35,665 nucleotides of DNA from an uncultured beta proteobacterium (GTDB taxonomy: Bacteria > Pseudomonadota > Gammaproteobacteria > Burkholderiales > SG8-41), in contig CAISYC010000019.1 in the NCBI GenBank assembly GCA_903889565.1, positions 1-35,665 of the forward strand, in the 5' to 3' direction. The notes under the pieces were generated by a model. It was not told where the DNA came from, searched no databases, and worked only from the letters and a program-made list of their open reading frames with translations. This document shows, one piece after another, positions 23,694-31,653 of this stretch. Within the stretch, counting starts at the first letter, position 1; each line of letters begins with the position of its first letter. A program made the position numbers and the translations under genes.

Positions 23694-24380
23694 ATGAACA
23701 CTTTATTTGCCGGCGGCGCGGCTTTGATTCTGCACTCGGCACTTTTCAGCAGCGCACTGGCGGACGATTTCGCAGCGCGCTGTGCCGAACTGCCGCAGCA
23801 GGCCAGAATCGACGTGACGTTCCGCGACCGACCGGTCGATCGTGACGATACGCGCAGCGTCCAGGATTTAAACCGCATCGCCGGACGGCCCGCCGGCGAT
23901 TATCACAACGTGTATGGTCTGACCCACGCCAGGCCCGAATTCAGGCTGCAGGCGGCGCCACGCGTGCTGGCAGACGATAACGGGCGCGTCTGCGCGGTGC
24001 CCGATATCGCGATCGAACTCGGCTTCTCGGCCTTTGTGGTGTACCTTGCAAAGGAGCTGACCGACCCCTGCCCTCAGGACATCATCCGCCAGCATGAGCA
24101 GGAACACGTGAATACCTGGAAGTCGCACCTGCGCGCCAGCGCCCAATTGCTCGCCACCGTGCTTCGCCGCAACCTCGGCGAAGCACGCAACTATGCCTCG
24201 CGCGAAGACGCCGTTGAAGGCGTGCGGGCATGGGCCACCGAACTGGTCGCCCCCTGGCCCAAGCGCATAATGGATTCGGTCAGCGCGGCACAGGAGGCAA
24301 TCGATACCCCGGTCTCTTACGGCATCGTAACGAGCCGGCTGCGCACCTGCGGTCAGAGCCTGCGCGGCGGCAGCCGTTGA
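23694..24380 (+). CDS. exported HExxH-motif protein (putative zinc peptidase)
   Basis: A 228-aa protein with a signal peptide (about 1-23, LILHSALFSSALA|DD) and a single HExxH motif, H134-EQE-H138, in IIRQHEQEHVNTWK. Cysteines at 30, 100 and 126 and near the C-terminus suggest periplasmic disulfides. A helix rich in Arg/Ala follows the motif. HExxH points to a zincin-type metallopeptidase, but no third ligand can be fixed by eye, and non-catalytic relatives exist. It is followed 16 bp later by a rhomboid protease gene, so the two are probably one operon. Confidence 0.65.
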   Translation: MNTLFAGGAALILHSALFSSALADDFAARCAELPQQARIDVTFRDRPVDRDDTRSVQDLNRIAGRPAGDYHNVYGLTHARPEFRLQAAPRVLADDNGRVCAVPDIAIELGFSAFVVYLAKELTDPCPQDIIRQHEQEHVNTWKSHLRASAQLLATVLRRNLGEARNYASREDAVEGVRAWATELVAPWPKRIMDSVSAAQEAIDTPVSYGIVTSRLRTCGQSLRGGSR

Positions 24381-24396
24381 AGAACAACACCTGAGC

Positions 24397-25551
24397 ATGC
24401 GGGGGAAAAAAACGCGGATTCACACCGCTGAGGCGCCGTCGTTGAGTCTGGACGCGTTGATGCACGGCGATATTGCAGGCACGCCGGCGACCGTCGTGCT
24501 GATCCTGCTCAACCTCGGGGTTTTCGTCGCGATGCTGATGCACGGGGCCGGCCTGTGGCACTCGCCGAACGATGTGCAACTCGCGTGGGGTGCGGGCTTC
24601 GGTCCCGCCACCAAAGACGGTCAGTGGTGGCGGCTGGGAACGGCATTGTTCCTGCATTTCGGGCTGCTGCATCTATCGCTCAACATGTGGGCGCTGTGGG
24701 ACGGCGGCCGGCTGGTCGAACGACTCTACGGCACCGCGCGTTTTGTCACGCTGTATTTCGCCAGCGGCCTCTCAGGCAATCTGGTTTCGTTGCTGGCGCA
24801 GGGCGACCACGCCGTGTCCGGCGGCGCCTCGGGCGCGGTGTTCGGTGTCTACGGCGCACTGCTGGCCTGCCTCTGGATCGAGCGGCAGCGCGTGCATCCG
24901 GTCGAATTCCGCTGGCTGTTCGGCGCCGCTGCAATCTTTGCGGTGGCCAACGTCATTTTCGGCCTGCTCGTGCAGGGGATCGACAACGCGGCCCACCTGG
25001 GCGGGCTGTTCTCCGGCATGGTCGCCGGCGTCGCACTGCTGCCGGCATCGCCGCATCCCGACGAACGGCGGCGCAGCGCAAGCCGCATCGCCGCCGCTGT
25101 TTACGCACTGGCGGTAATCGCATTGGTAGTGGCGATCCCGCCGCCCAGCTATCGCTGGCGCGAAGAATTGCAGGCACGCGAGGAAATCCGCCGCTTTCTC
25201 GATGATGACCGGCGCATCGCCGAACGCTGGCAAAAAATTCTCGACGAAGGCAAGCAGGGCAATGCGACCTTCGACGAACTGGCCGGGCAGATCGATACCG
25301 ATGTCACGCGCGAATACCGCGAAAGCTTCGAACAGCTCTCCGCTCTGCACCTCGCCCCGGCCGCGCCCTCGACACCGGCGCTCGACGCCCTTAAAAAATA
25401 CACGCAGTTGCGGAGCGCAGCGTCGCAATCGCTCGCTGAGGCCCTGCGCCAGAAAGATCCTGCGCGCATTCGCGCCGCACTGGAAATGGCGCACCGCGCA
25501 CCGGAAACGGCACGAGAACCCTCATCCACGCGCGCCGCGCCGGCTCACTGA
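24397..25551 (+). CDS. rhomboid-family intramembrane serine protease
   Basis: A 384-aa membrane protein. The rhomboid core (about 28-220) has HFGLLHLSLNMWAL (H87, H92, N96), the nucleophile loop GGASGAVFG with S145, and the catalytic His in AAHLGGLFSG (H200). Rhomboids cut substrate proteins within or near the membrane. After a further helix (about 226-246) comes a soluble, charged, helical tail of about 135 residues (EEIRRFLDDDRRIAERWQKI) that is not part of the usual bacterial rhomboid. The ATG is 16 bp after the HExxH protein gene; its ribosome binding site is weak. Confidence 0.9.
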   Translation: MRGKKTRIHTAEAPSLSLDALMHGDIAGTPATVVLILLNLGVFVAMLMHGAGLWHSPNDVQLAWGAGFGPATKDGQWWRLGTALFLHFGLLHLSLNMWALWDGGRLVERLYGTARFVTLYFASGLSGNLVSLLAQGDHAVSGGASGAVFGVYGALLACLWIERQRVHPVEFRWLFGAAAIFAVANVIFGLLVQGIDNAAHLGGLFSGMVAGVALLPASPHPDERRRSASRIAAAVYALAVIALVVAIPPPSYRWREELQAREEIRRFLDDDRRIAERWQKILDEGKQGNATFDELAGQIDTDVTREYRESFEQLSALHLAPAAPSTPALDALKKYTQLRSAASQSLAEALRQKDPARIRAALEMAHRAPETAREPSSTRAAPAH

Positions 25552-25695
25552 GGCTGGATACGATGCAATATGCGTGGGCAGCCCTCTCTTCAATCCGTTT
25601 GCGTCAGCCGTCACCGTGATGGATACTTGTCATTCAAGCCGACACCGTCGATTTAATTTCCCTTTCTGCGCTGTGCAGGGCGCAGGTTTGCATTC

Positions 25696-26238
25696 GTGAC
25701 CGAACCAACACCCCCGGACTTTTTACCCATGGCATGGACCACGCCCAACGATACGGCGCTGACCCTGCGGCAGATTCGGGCGGATGACGTCGCACTTCTG
25801 ACCGCGTTTGTCGGCGGGCTGTCGTATGGCGCGCGCTACTTTCGCTACGGCCGCGGCGATATCGAGTTCACAGCGGAGGAGTTCCGGCATATCTGCACGC
25901 CGAACCCGCGCGAATGCGTGCATTTGCTGGTGGTGAAGAGCGACGGCGCTGTAAGCACGGTAGTAGCCTCGGCAAGGATCGTTTTTGCGGAAGGCGACAC
26001 GGCCTGCGAGGTGGCGATCACGGTTGCCGATGCCTGGCAATTGCATGGCATCGGCAAACGCCTGATCGATGCGCTGTTCGATCAGGCGCGCGTGCGGAAC
26101 ATGACGGAAATGCACGGCCGGATACTCGCCAGTAACCGGCGCATGATCGAGTTCATGCGTCGCCGCGGCTTCGCGATTGCCGACAGCGCGGAGGGACCGT
26201 CTTTGAAAATTGCCCGCCGGGCGATCCTGAAAATGTAA
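25696..26238 (+). CDS. GNAT-family N-acetyltransferase
   Basis: A 180-aa protein with a GNAT fold: LTLRQIRADDVALLTAFVGG at the N-terminus, strand 4 in EVAITVADAWQLHGIGKRLI (the acetyl-CoA loop Q-x-x-G-I-G-x, here QLHGIGK) and ASNRRMIEFMRRRGF near the end. It resembles the acetyltransferase domain found in PatZ/Pat-type protein acetyltransferases, but free-standing; the substrate is unknown. The GTG at 25696 was used; the ATG at 25732 (MAWTTP) is also possible. Ribosome binding sites are weak for both. Confidence 0.82.
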   Translation: MTEPTPPDFLPMAWTTPNDTALTLRQIRADDVALLTAFVGGLSYGARYFRYGRGDIEFTAEEFRHICTPNPRECVHLLVVKSDGAVSTVVASARIVFAEGDTACEVAITVADAWQLHGIGKRLIDALFDQARVRNMTEMHGRILASNRRMIEFMRRRGFAIADSAEGPSLKIARRAILKM

Positions 26239-26334
26239 CGTTGGTCGGCCAGCCTCGCGGCGAAGCACCTGCCGACGCGCCGCGTTTCGGCTATGCTGGC
26301 AGCCTGCCCGGCCATTATCATCCAGCGAGAAACC

Positions 26335-27693
26335 GTGCCGCAAACACCGAACGCCGAATTCGACCGCCTGACCGAGTATCTGAACGAGGCACAGCGCCTG
26401 TTATCGCGCCACCGGCTGGTCGAAAACCTGGTCAACCGCCAGGAAATGCCCAAGCACAAACTGGTCGAGAGCCTCGTTCACAAGCAGAACCTCGGTGAAC
26501 TCGGTGCTCTGCTCAACCGCCTCGACGCAGTCGATACCGCGCGCATTCTCGAGGCGCTGTCCGGGGAAGACCGCCTGCTGGCGTGGGAACAGATCAATCA
26601 GGACCGGCTCGACCCGATCCTGTTGCTGCTTCTGGATGAAATCCGCGAAGAACTGGTCAACGCATCCAGCCACCAGAGCCAGAAAGTATTGCTCAACGCC
26701 TTCGATCTGCATGAGGGCCGGCTGCGCCAGGTCAGGATCAGCAACAAGGCCGACCTCGCTAGCATCAAGCCGATCTGGGTCGATCTGGTGGCGCCGCCGG
26801 CCGAGATGCGTTTCTGGGTCGGCGAATTTTTCGGGCTCGACCTGCCCGATCCCGACAGCCTCAACGATCTCGAGGCCAGCGCCCGTTTCTATGTCGAGGA
26901 TGACGGCGAAATCCACCTGCATTCCGATTTCCTGCTCGATGCTGATAACGAGGCGCATAACATCGCAGTCGCCTTCATTCTGCACAATGACATTCTCTTC
27001 TCGGTGCGCAAGGAGGAACTGCCGGTATTCCGCCTGCAACGCCTGCGCGCCAGCAGCCAGCCGCATTACGTCACCGAAGGCAAGGATGTGCTGCTCGACC
27101 TCTACGCGGCAGACGCCGAATACTCGGCCGACGTCCTTGAGGAGGTTTATTCCGATCTGGAAACCGTCGGCAAGAGCGTGCTGAATCCGGAGCTCACCGA
27201 TGACGCAGCGGCACAGGTGCTGTCGGAAATTGCCCGCAGCGAAGACTCGAACGGCCGCATCCGCCGCAACGTGCTCGACACGCGGCGCGCTTTGTCCTTC
27301 CTGATGCGCACTAAATCGCTGTCGGTGCAGCAGCAGGACGAAACGCGGCAGATCCTGCGCGACATCGAATCGCTCGACGGCCACACCAACTTTCTGTTCG
27401 GCAAGATCAACTTCCTGATGGATGCGACGGTCGGCTTCATCAACATCAACCAGAACAAGCGCGTGTCGAAGCTGACCAGCATCAGCCTCATCTTCATGCC
27501 GATCAATATCCTCGCGGGCATCGGCGGCATGTCGGAATTCTCGATGATGACCAAGGATTTCAATATCGACTGGCCGGTGGCCTATAGCGGATTTCTGATC
27601 TGCTCGGCGCTGATCGGCTGGGGTACCTATCACGTGCTGAAGTTCTTCGAGGCACGCGAGGCGCGGCGCATTCTGGAGGCGAAGAGCCAGTAA
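26335..27693 (+). CDS. CorA-family divalent metal transporter with MgtE-N-like N-terminal domain
   Basis: About 452 aa. Residues about 30-115 look like the MgtE N-terminal helical domain (NLGELGALLNRLDAVDTARI, ALSGEDRLLAWEQI). The rest is CorA-like: a soluble alpha/beta funnel, a long helix (NFLFGKINFLMDATVGFINI) and two C-terminal membrane helices (ISLIFMPINILAGIGGMSEF and VAYSGFLICSALIGWGTYHV). The hallmark GMN after helix 1 is replaced by GGMSEF, a known subfamily variation that may alter ion choice. I use the GTG at 26335 because the conserved part begins right after it; an ATG at 26293 would add 14 hydrophobic residues without a ribosome binding site. Confidence 0.85.
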   Translation: MPQTPNAEFDRLTEYLNEAQRLLSRHRLVENLVNRQEMPKHKLVESLVHKQNLGELGALLNRLDAVDTARILEALSGEDRLLAWEQINQDRLDPILLLLLDEIREELVNASSHQSQKVLLNAFDLHEGRLRQVRISNKADLASIKPIWVDLVAPPAEMRFWVGEFFGLDLPDPDSLNDLEASARFYVEDDGEIHLHSDFLLDADNEAHNIAVAFILHNDILFSVRKEELPVFRLQRLRASSQPHYVTEGKDVLLDLYAADAEYSADVLEEVYSDLETVGKSVLNPELTDDAAAQVLSEIARSEDSNGRIRRNVLDTRRALSFLMRTKSLSVQQQDETRQILRDIESLDGHTNFLFGKINFLMDATVGFININQNKRVSKLTSISLIFMPINILAGIGGMSEFSMMTKDFNIDWPVAYSGFLICSALIGWGTYHVLKFFEAREARRILEAKSQ

Positions 27694-27706
27694 CGGACGC
27701 ATCACT

Positions 27707-27722
27707 CGCGGGCATTCCCGCG
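27707..27722. terminator. GC-rich hairpin after the CorA-like gene
   Basis: CGCGGGCATTCCCGCG is a perfect 6-bp stem with a CATT loop, 13 bases after the stop codon. No T-run follows, so it may be a weak or Rho-assisted terminator or an mRNA-stabilising hairpin. Confidence 0.4.
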
Positions 27723-27826
27723 CGGCGATATTCACGGCTTGTTGCTGTAGCCCTGCTGCAATGTTGCTAGGGCACAGTAAGCCAAAGCAGGCTGCCACCA
27801 ATACCGATGCAGTCGACATCCAAACA

Positions 27827-28384
27827 ATGAATCAGCGTCTATTCAGCTTCGCCGGCGGCAATGCCGGCCCATGGCGGATCAATTCGATTACCGCGGTAAT
27901 GGGTGAGCCGGTTCCCGTAACCAGGCATCTCAGCGTAATACCCGGAGATGCGACCCCGCAGGACGCATCATGGGTACTTCGCGGCGTCACCAGCAACGAG
28001 CGCTACGTCATGCGCGAGGAGAAAAAGCAACTGGTCAACCGCCAGCCCTTTCTTGCGCGCACCGAAGCGACGCACGCCGCGCTGATTCCGATTCGCAAAT
28101 CGCAGGCGTGGTGAGCGTTGTCGCAGGACGACCGGCGCCAAATATTCGAGGAGCAGTCGGCGCACATCAAGGTCGGCATGAAATACCTGCAAGAGGTGGC
28201 GCGCCGCCTACACCACTGTCGCGATCTGGGCAGGCCGGAACCGTTCGATTTTCTGACCTGGTTCGAGTTCGCTCCGGAACACAGCGCCGCGTTCCACGCC
28301 CTGCTTGCCGAACTCCGCGCCTCGCCCGAATGGCTTTTTGTCGAACGTGAAATCGATATCAGGCTGCAGCGCGTAGCGGCCTGA
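27827..28384 (+). pseudogene. chlorite-dismutase-family heme protein with in-frame TGA
   Basis: A reading frame of 186 codons with a single internal stop, TGA at 28112-28114. Before it: MNQRLFSFAGGNAGPWRI, SWVLRGVTSNERYV and ALIPIRKSQAW. After it, in the same frame: ALSQDDRRQIFEEQSAHIKV, GMKYLQEVARRLHHCRDLG, FDFLTWFEFAPEHSAAF and EWLFVEREIDIRL. This is the chlorite-dismutase-like (Cld/Dyp superfamily) heme-protein fold; family members read WW at the interrupted place, so TGG has become TGA by one base. Codon use and frame are intact on both sides. It may be a fresh pseudogene, a read error, or UGA readthrough. The start has no good ribosome binding site. Confidence 0.75.
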
Positions 28385-28490
28385 TGATCGTGGCAGAACG
28401 TTATCGCCGCAATTAATCCAGCCGATGCAGTGCGGCACGCCCCCTGCCCCGCGTCACCTGTTTTGTCCCCGGCTTGGCGGAGTCTCGTCA

Positions 28491-28516
28491 TAGTCCGTTC
28501 GGCCCAGTCGGACGTA
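28491..28516. promoter_or_regulatory. imperfect inverted element upstream of PEP-CTERM gene
   Basis: TAGTCCG (28491-28497) and CGGACGTA (28509-28516) share GTCCG/CGGAC arms, about 90 bp ahead of the PEP-CTERM start. It resembles 23240-23257 and part of 7443-7485. It is a candidate operator only. Confidence 0.3.
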
Positions 28517-28606
28517 AACAAAATTCAAATTGAGACTCTCCAATCATGGTCTACTGTACTTATGCCGCTTTGACCAAAGTGGCGCCAGCCCGACAACCAT
28601 CGAAGA

Positions 28607-29575
28607 ATGACGGCCATGTTCAATTCCTGGAAATTCGCCGCGATTGTTCTTGGAACATCCGTGGTCATTTCGCCGGCCCACGCGCTGACCTTCAATAATG
28701 AATTTTCCAGCCTGTCGAATCTGTCCGGTGCGACGCAAAGCAGCTGGCTGACTGATATCTCCACTGCGGAGGCGGCTTTCACCAGCGTTTTCAGCGACCC
28801 CATATCCATCAATATCAGCTGGAACGCCGATCCAAACCTGTCCTCCGTCGGTGCATCCGCGAGTTACATCAATCTGGAGAACTGGTCGGCGCTGAAGACG
28901 GCCGCCGTAAAGGACGCGACGAGTGCGGGCGATTTCACCGCGATCGGCACAGGCGGGTCGCTAAACGGCAGCGGCCCCAACAACAACGCAAGCCTTTACA
29001 TCACAACGGCAGACGCCAAAGCGCTTGGACTGGTACCTGCCAATGCCGCCGCCTCGGACGGGACCATCACCATAAACTCCAGCCTCGTCTTCAACGGCAG
29101 TAATGCGGTCGCAGGGCTGTACAGTTTTATCGGTACCGCCGAACATGAAATCTCGGAAGTCATGGGTCGCATCGGGCTAAGCGGTGGAAGTGTTAGCGGC
29201 GTAGCCGGGGGCCAATACAGCCTGCTTGATGCCTTTAGTTATTCGGGCGCGGGTTCGCGCAGTCCCGGCAACGGCAGCGGCAACTATTTCTCGATAGACG
29301 GGGGTAAAACACTGCTGAAGGCCTACAACAATCAGCAGGGACCCGGCGGAGATTCCCGCGACTGGGCGTCGAGCGCGACGCCCGACCAGTTCGACGCCTT
29401 CGGCACGCCGGGACAGGCCTACGCAGGCTTATCTGCAATCGATGTTGAAGAACTGGATGTGCTCGGTTACAACCTGATCACGCCTGTTCCCGAACCGGAA
29501 ACCTACGCGATGCTGCTTGCCGGTCTTGGCGTGCTTGGATTTTCAGCTCGTTACCGGAAACACACAGACGCCTGA
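28607..29575 (+). CDS. PEP-CTERM protein with HExxxxMGR zincin-like motif
   Basis: A 322-aa exported protein. The signal peptide covers about residues 1-26 (FAAIVLGTSVVISPAHA). The middle contains AEHEISEVMGRIGLSGG, with H180-E181 and the nearby E184/R188: a zincin-like HExxxxMGR motif, as in the NF038122-type PEP-CTERM metalloprotease group (recognition by pattern, not by search). Two further blocks, YSLLDAFSYSGAGSRSPG and YFSIDGGKTLL, usually accompany it. The C-terminus PVPEPETYAMLLAGLGVLGF plus a basic tail is the exosortase sorting signal. The ATG at 28607 has CGAAGA upstream; the ATG at 28616 is an alternative. A strong terminator follows. Confidence 0.85.
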   Translation: MTAMFNSWKFAAIVLGTSVVISPAHALTFNNEFSSLSNLSGATQSSWLTDISTAEAAFTSVFSDPISINISWNADPNLSSVGASASYINLENWSALKTAAVKDATSAGDFTAIGTGGSLNGSGPNNNASLYITTADAKALGLVPANAAASDGTITINSSLVFNGSNAVAGLYSFIGTAEHEISEVMGRIGLSGGSVSGVAGGQYSLLDAFSYSGAGSRSPGNGSGNYFSIDGGKTLLKAYNNQQGPGGDSRDWASSATPDQFDAFGTPGQAYAGLSAIDVEELDVLGYNLITPVPEPETYAMLLAGLGVLGFSARYRKHTDA

Positions 29576-29600
29576 TATTTTTTTTGCTGCAGTGACAGAG

Positions 29601-29623
29601 ATCCCGCTTCGGCGGGATTTTTG
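29601..29623 (+). terminator. rho-independent terminator of the PEP-CTERM gene
   Basis: ATCCCGC-TTCG-GCGGGAT is a 7-bp stem with a TTCG tetraloop, directly followed by TTTTTG. It is 25 bases after the stop codon at 29575, in the right orientation. Confidence 0.9.
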
Positions 29624-29801
29624 TTTGCGGGAGCGGGTGCCTGCTCTGTTATTTAACCGCAATGTCAACATGCAGCCGTGGCGACGGATAAATCACGGCA
29701 AACCCCGATCCCGGCGCCAATTCGGGACCGCGTAACGTAACGGTAACAACCGCCTGTTAATTTTTGCCGGCAGTCCTCTTCAAACCTCCGGACAACCCGT
29801 C

Positions 29802-31613
29802 ATGCATCTTCGTCCCGTTCTTTTCGCGATTGGCTGTATCGCGGCGATTTTCGCGGCCCACTTCGCAAGTGCCGCAGAACAAGCGCACAACGTTATTCTG
29901 TTTGTGCCGGACGGGCTGCGCGCGGGGATGGTCAACGCGGAGAACGCGCCGGCTATGGCGGCTCTGCGCTATAAAGGAGTCGACTTCAGGAACAGTCATG
30001 CGTTGTTCCCGACGTTTACGATGCCGAATTCATCGGCCATGGCAACCGGTCATTACCTCGGCGATACCGGCGTTTTCAGCAACACCATATCCTCCGGGTT
30101 TCCGGTCGCCGCAGCAGACGGCAGTGTCACGCCATTCATTGAGAACAATGCAGTGCTCGGCACGCTGGATGAACATTTCAGCGGCAATTTTCTGAACGAA
30201 ACCACATTGCTCGCGGCGGCACGCGCTGCCGGTTACAGCACGGCTGCCATCGGCAAGGTCGGCCCGACGCTGGTCTTTGACCATACCGCCCGGGCCGGCG
30301 ACAACACCATCGTCCTCGATGATTCGACCGGCACGCCGAACGGAATACTGCTGTCGAAAGCGGTCATCGATGCGTTGGAGGCGAGCGGATTTCCTGCCGC
30401 ACCACCGTCGCGCGGCGAGAACGGCAAGGCCGGCGATGCGCAAACGGCAGGCACCACGGTGGCCAATGTCATCCAGCAGGACTACTTCGCGGATTTCGCA
30501 GGCAAGGTCGTTCTGCCGATGTTCAAGGCGCGCGGCAAACCGTTCCTGCTGGTGTTCTGGTCACGCGATCCCGACGGCTCCCAGCACAACCAGGGCGACA
30601 GCCTGAATCAGCTTACCCCGGGAATCAACGGCCCGACCTCGCTGGCCGCAATACGGAATGCAGACAACGATCTGGCAAAGCTGCGGGCCGCTCTCGAGGC
30701 GCAAGGACTTGCCGAAACCACCGATATCCTGATTGCTGCCGATCACGGGTTTTCCACGATATCCAAAGAAAGCAAGACCAGCGTTGCGGCCAAACAAACG
30801 TACGCGGACGTGCCGGCAAATTTTCTGCCGCCGGGCTTTGTCGCCATCGATCTCGCCAACGCGCTGGCGCTGCCGCTGTTCGATCCCAATGCGCGCAACG
30901 CCCCGGTGGTCGAAAACAATCACCCGAAAGCCGGCAACGGTTTGATCGGAAAAGACCCGGATCACCCCGATGCCATAGTTGCCGCCAACGGCGGCTCCGA
31001 TCTCGTCTATTTGCCCAATCGCGACAGCAAACTGGCGGCAAAAGTCGTTGCGGCGCTGCTCGAGCAGGATTATGTCAGCGGCTTGTTCGTTGACGAATCG
31101 CTGGGACAATTCCCCGGCACCCTGCCACTGGCCAGCATCAACCTGAGCGGTTCTGCATTGACGCCGAAACCGTCGATCGTGATCAACTTCCGGAGCTTCA
31201 CAACCGGTTGCAGCCAGTCGACCAACTGCGCGGTCGAGATTGCCGACACCACCTTGCAGCAGGGCCAGGGTATGCACGGCAGCTTCAGCCGCGGCGATAC
31301 CCTGAACTTCATGGCCGCGATCGGCCCGGATTTCAAAAGCGGGTTCGTCGATCAGGCGCCCGTCAGCAATGCCGATATCGGGCAAACCATTGCAAAAATT
31401 CTTGGCCTGCCCGTATCGCGCGAAGGCAAGCTGGCTGGTCGTGTGATTAGTGAAGCCATGCCGGGTGGCAAGGCGGTCAAATTCTTCCGCCAAACGCAGC
31501 GGTCAAAACCCGCGGCGAACGGGCGCCGGACCGTGCTGCAATACCAGATGGTGGGCGCGACCCGCTACTTCGATGCGGGCGGGTTCCCCGGACGAACGGT
31601 CGGGCTGCACTAA
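29802..31613 (+). CDS. exported alkaline-phosphatase-superfamily phosphodiesterase (NPP-like)
   Basis: A 603-aa protein with a signal peptide (1-24, cut near FASAA). It has the metal site D37 in FVPDGLR and the probable nucleophile T73 in FPTFTMPNSSAMATGHYLGD, as in nucleotide pyrophosphatase/phosphodiesterase enzymes. Later metal ligands fit VFWSRDPDGSQHNQGDS and ILIAADHGFST, with another His in QGMHGSFSRGD. It would cleave phosphate diesters or nucleotides in the periplasm; the exact substrate is unknown. A triple GTAAC repeat lies at 29731-29750 in the upstream region. It is followed 40 bp later by another exported phosphoesterase, likely cotranscribed. Confidence 0.87.
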   Translation: MHLRPVLFAIGCIAAIFAAHFASAAEQAHNVILFVPDGLRAGMVNAENAPAMAALRYKGVDFRNSHALFPTFTMPNSSAMATGHYLGDTGVFSNTISSGFPVAAADGSVTPFIENNAVLGTLDEHFSGNFLNETTLLAAARAAGYSTAAIGKVGPTLVFDHTARAGDNTIVLDDSTGTPNGILLSKAVIDALEASGFPAAPPSRGENGKAGDAQTAGTTVANVIQQDYFADFAGKVVLPMFKARGKPFLLVFWSRDPDGSQHNQGDSLNQLTPGINGPTSLAAIRNADNDLAKLRAALEAQGLAETTDILIAADHGFSTISKESKTSVAAKQTYADVPANFLPPGFVAIDLANALALPLFDPNARNAPVVENNHPKAGNGLIGKDPDHPDAIVAANGGSDLVYLPNRDSKLAAKVVAALLEQDYVSGLFVDESLGQFPGTLPLASINLSGSALTPKPSIVINFRSFTTGCSQSTNCAVEIADTTLQQGQGMHGSFSRGDTLNFMAAIGPDFKSGFVDQAPVSNADIGQTIAKILGLPVSREGKLAGRVISEAMPGGKAVKFFRQTQRSKPAANGRRTVLQYQMVGATRYFDAGGFPGRTVGLH

Positions 31614-31653
31614 ACCGTCCCGACAAATTCTTTTTTGACCTTTCGGGATCGCC

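Noticed and set aside
26401-27819. 472-aa open frame on the minus strand
   Set aside because: It is the antisense shadow of the CorA-like gene; its translation has no family signature, while the plus strand does.
29731-29750. Pho-box-like GTAAC repeats before the phosphodiesterase gene
   Set aside because: The repeat (CGTAACGTAACGGTAAC) does not fit the CTGTCAT spacing of Pho boxes, so I do not call a PhoB site.
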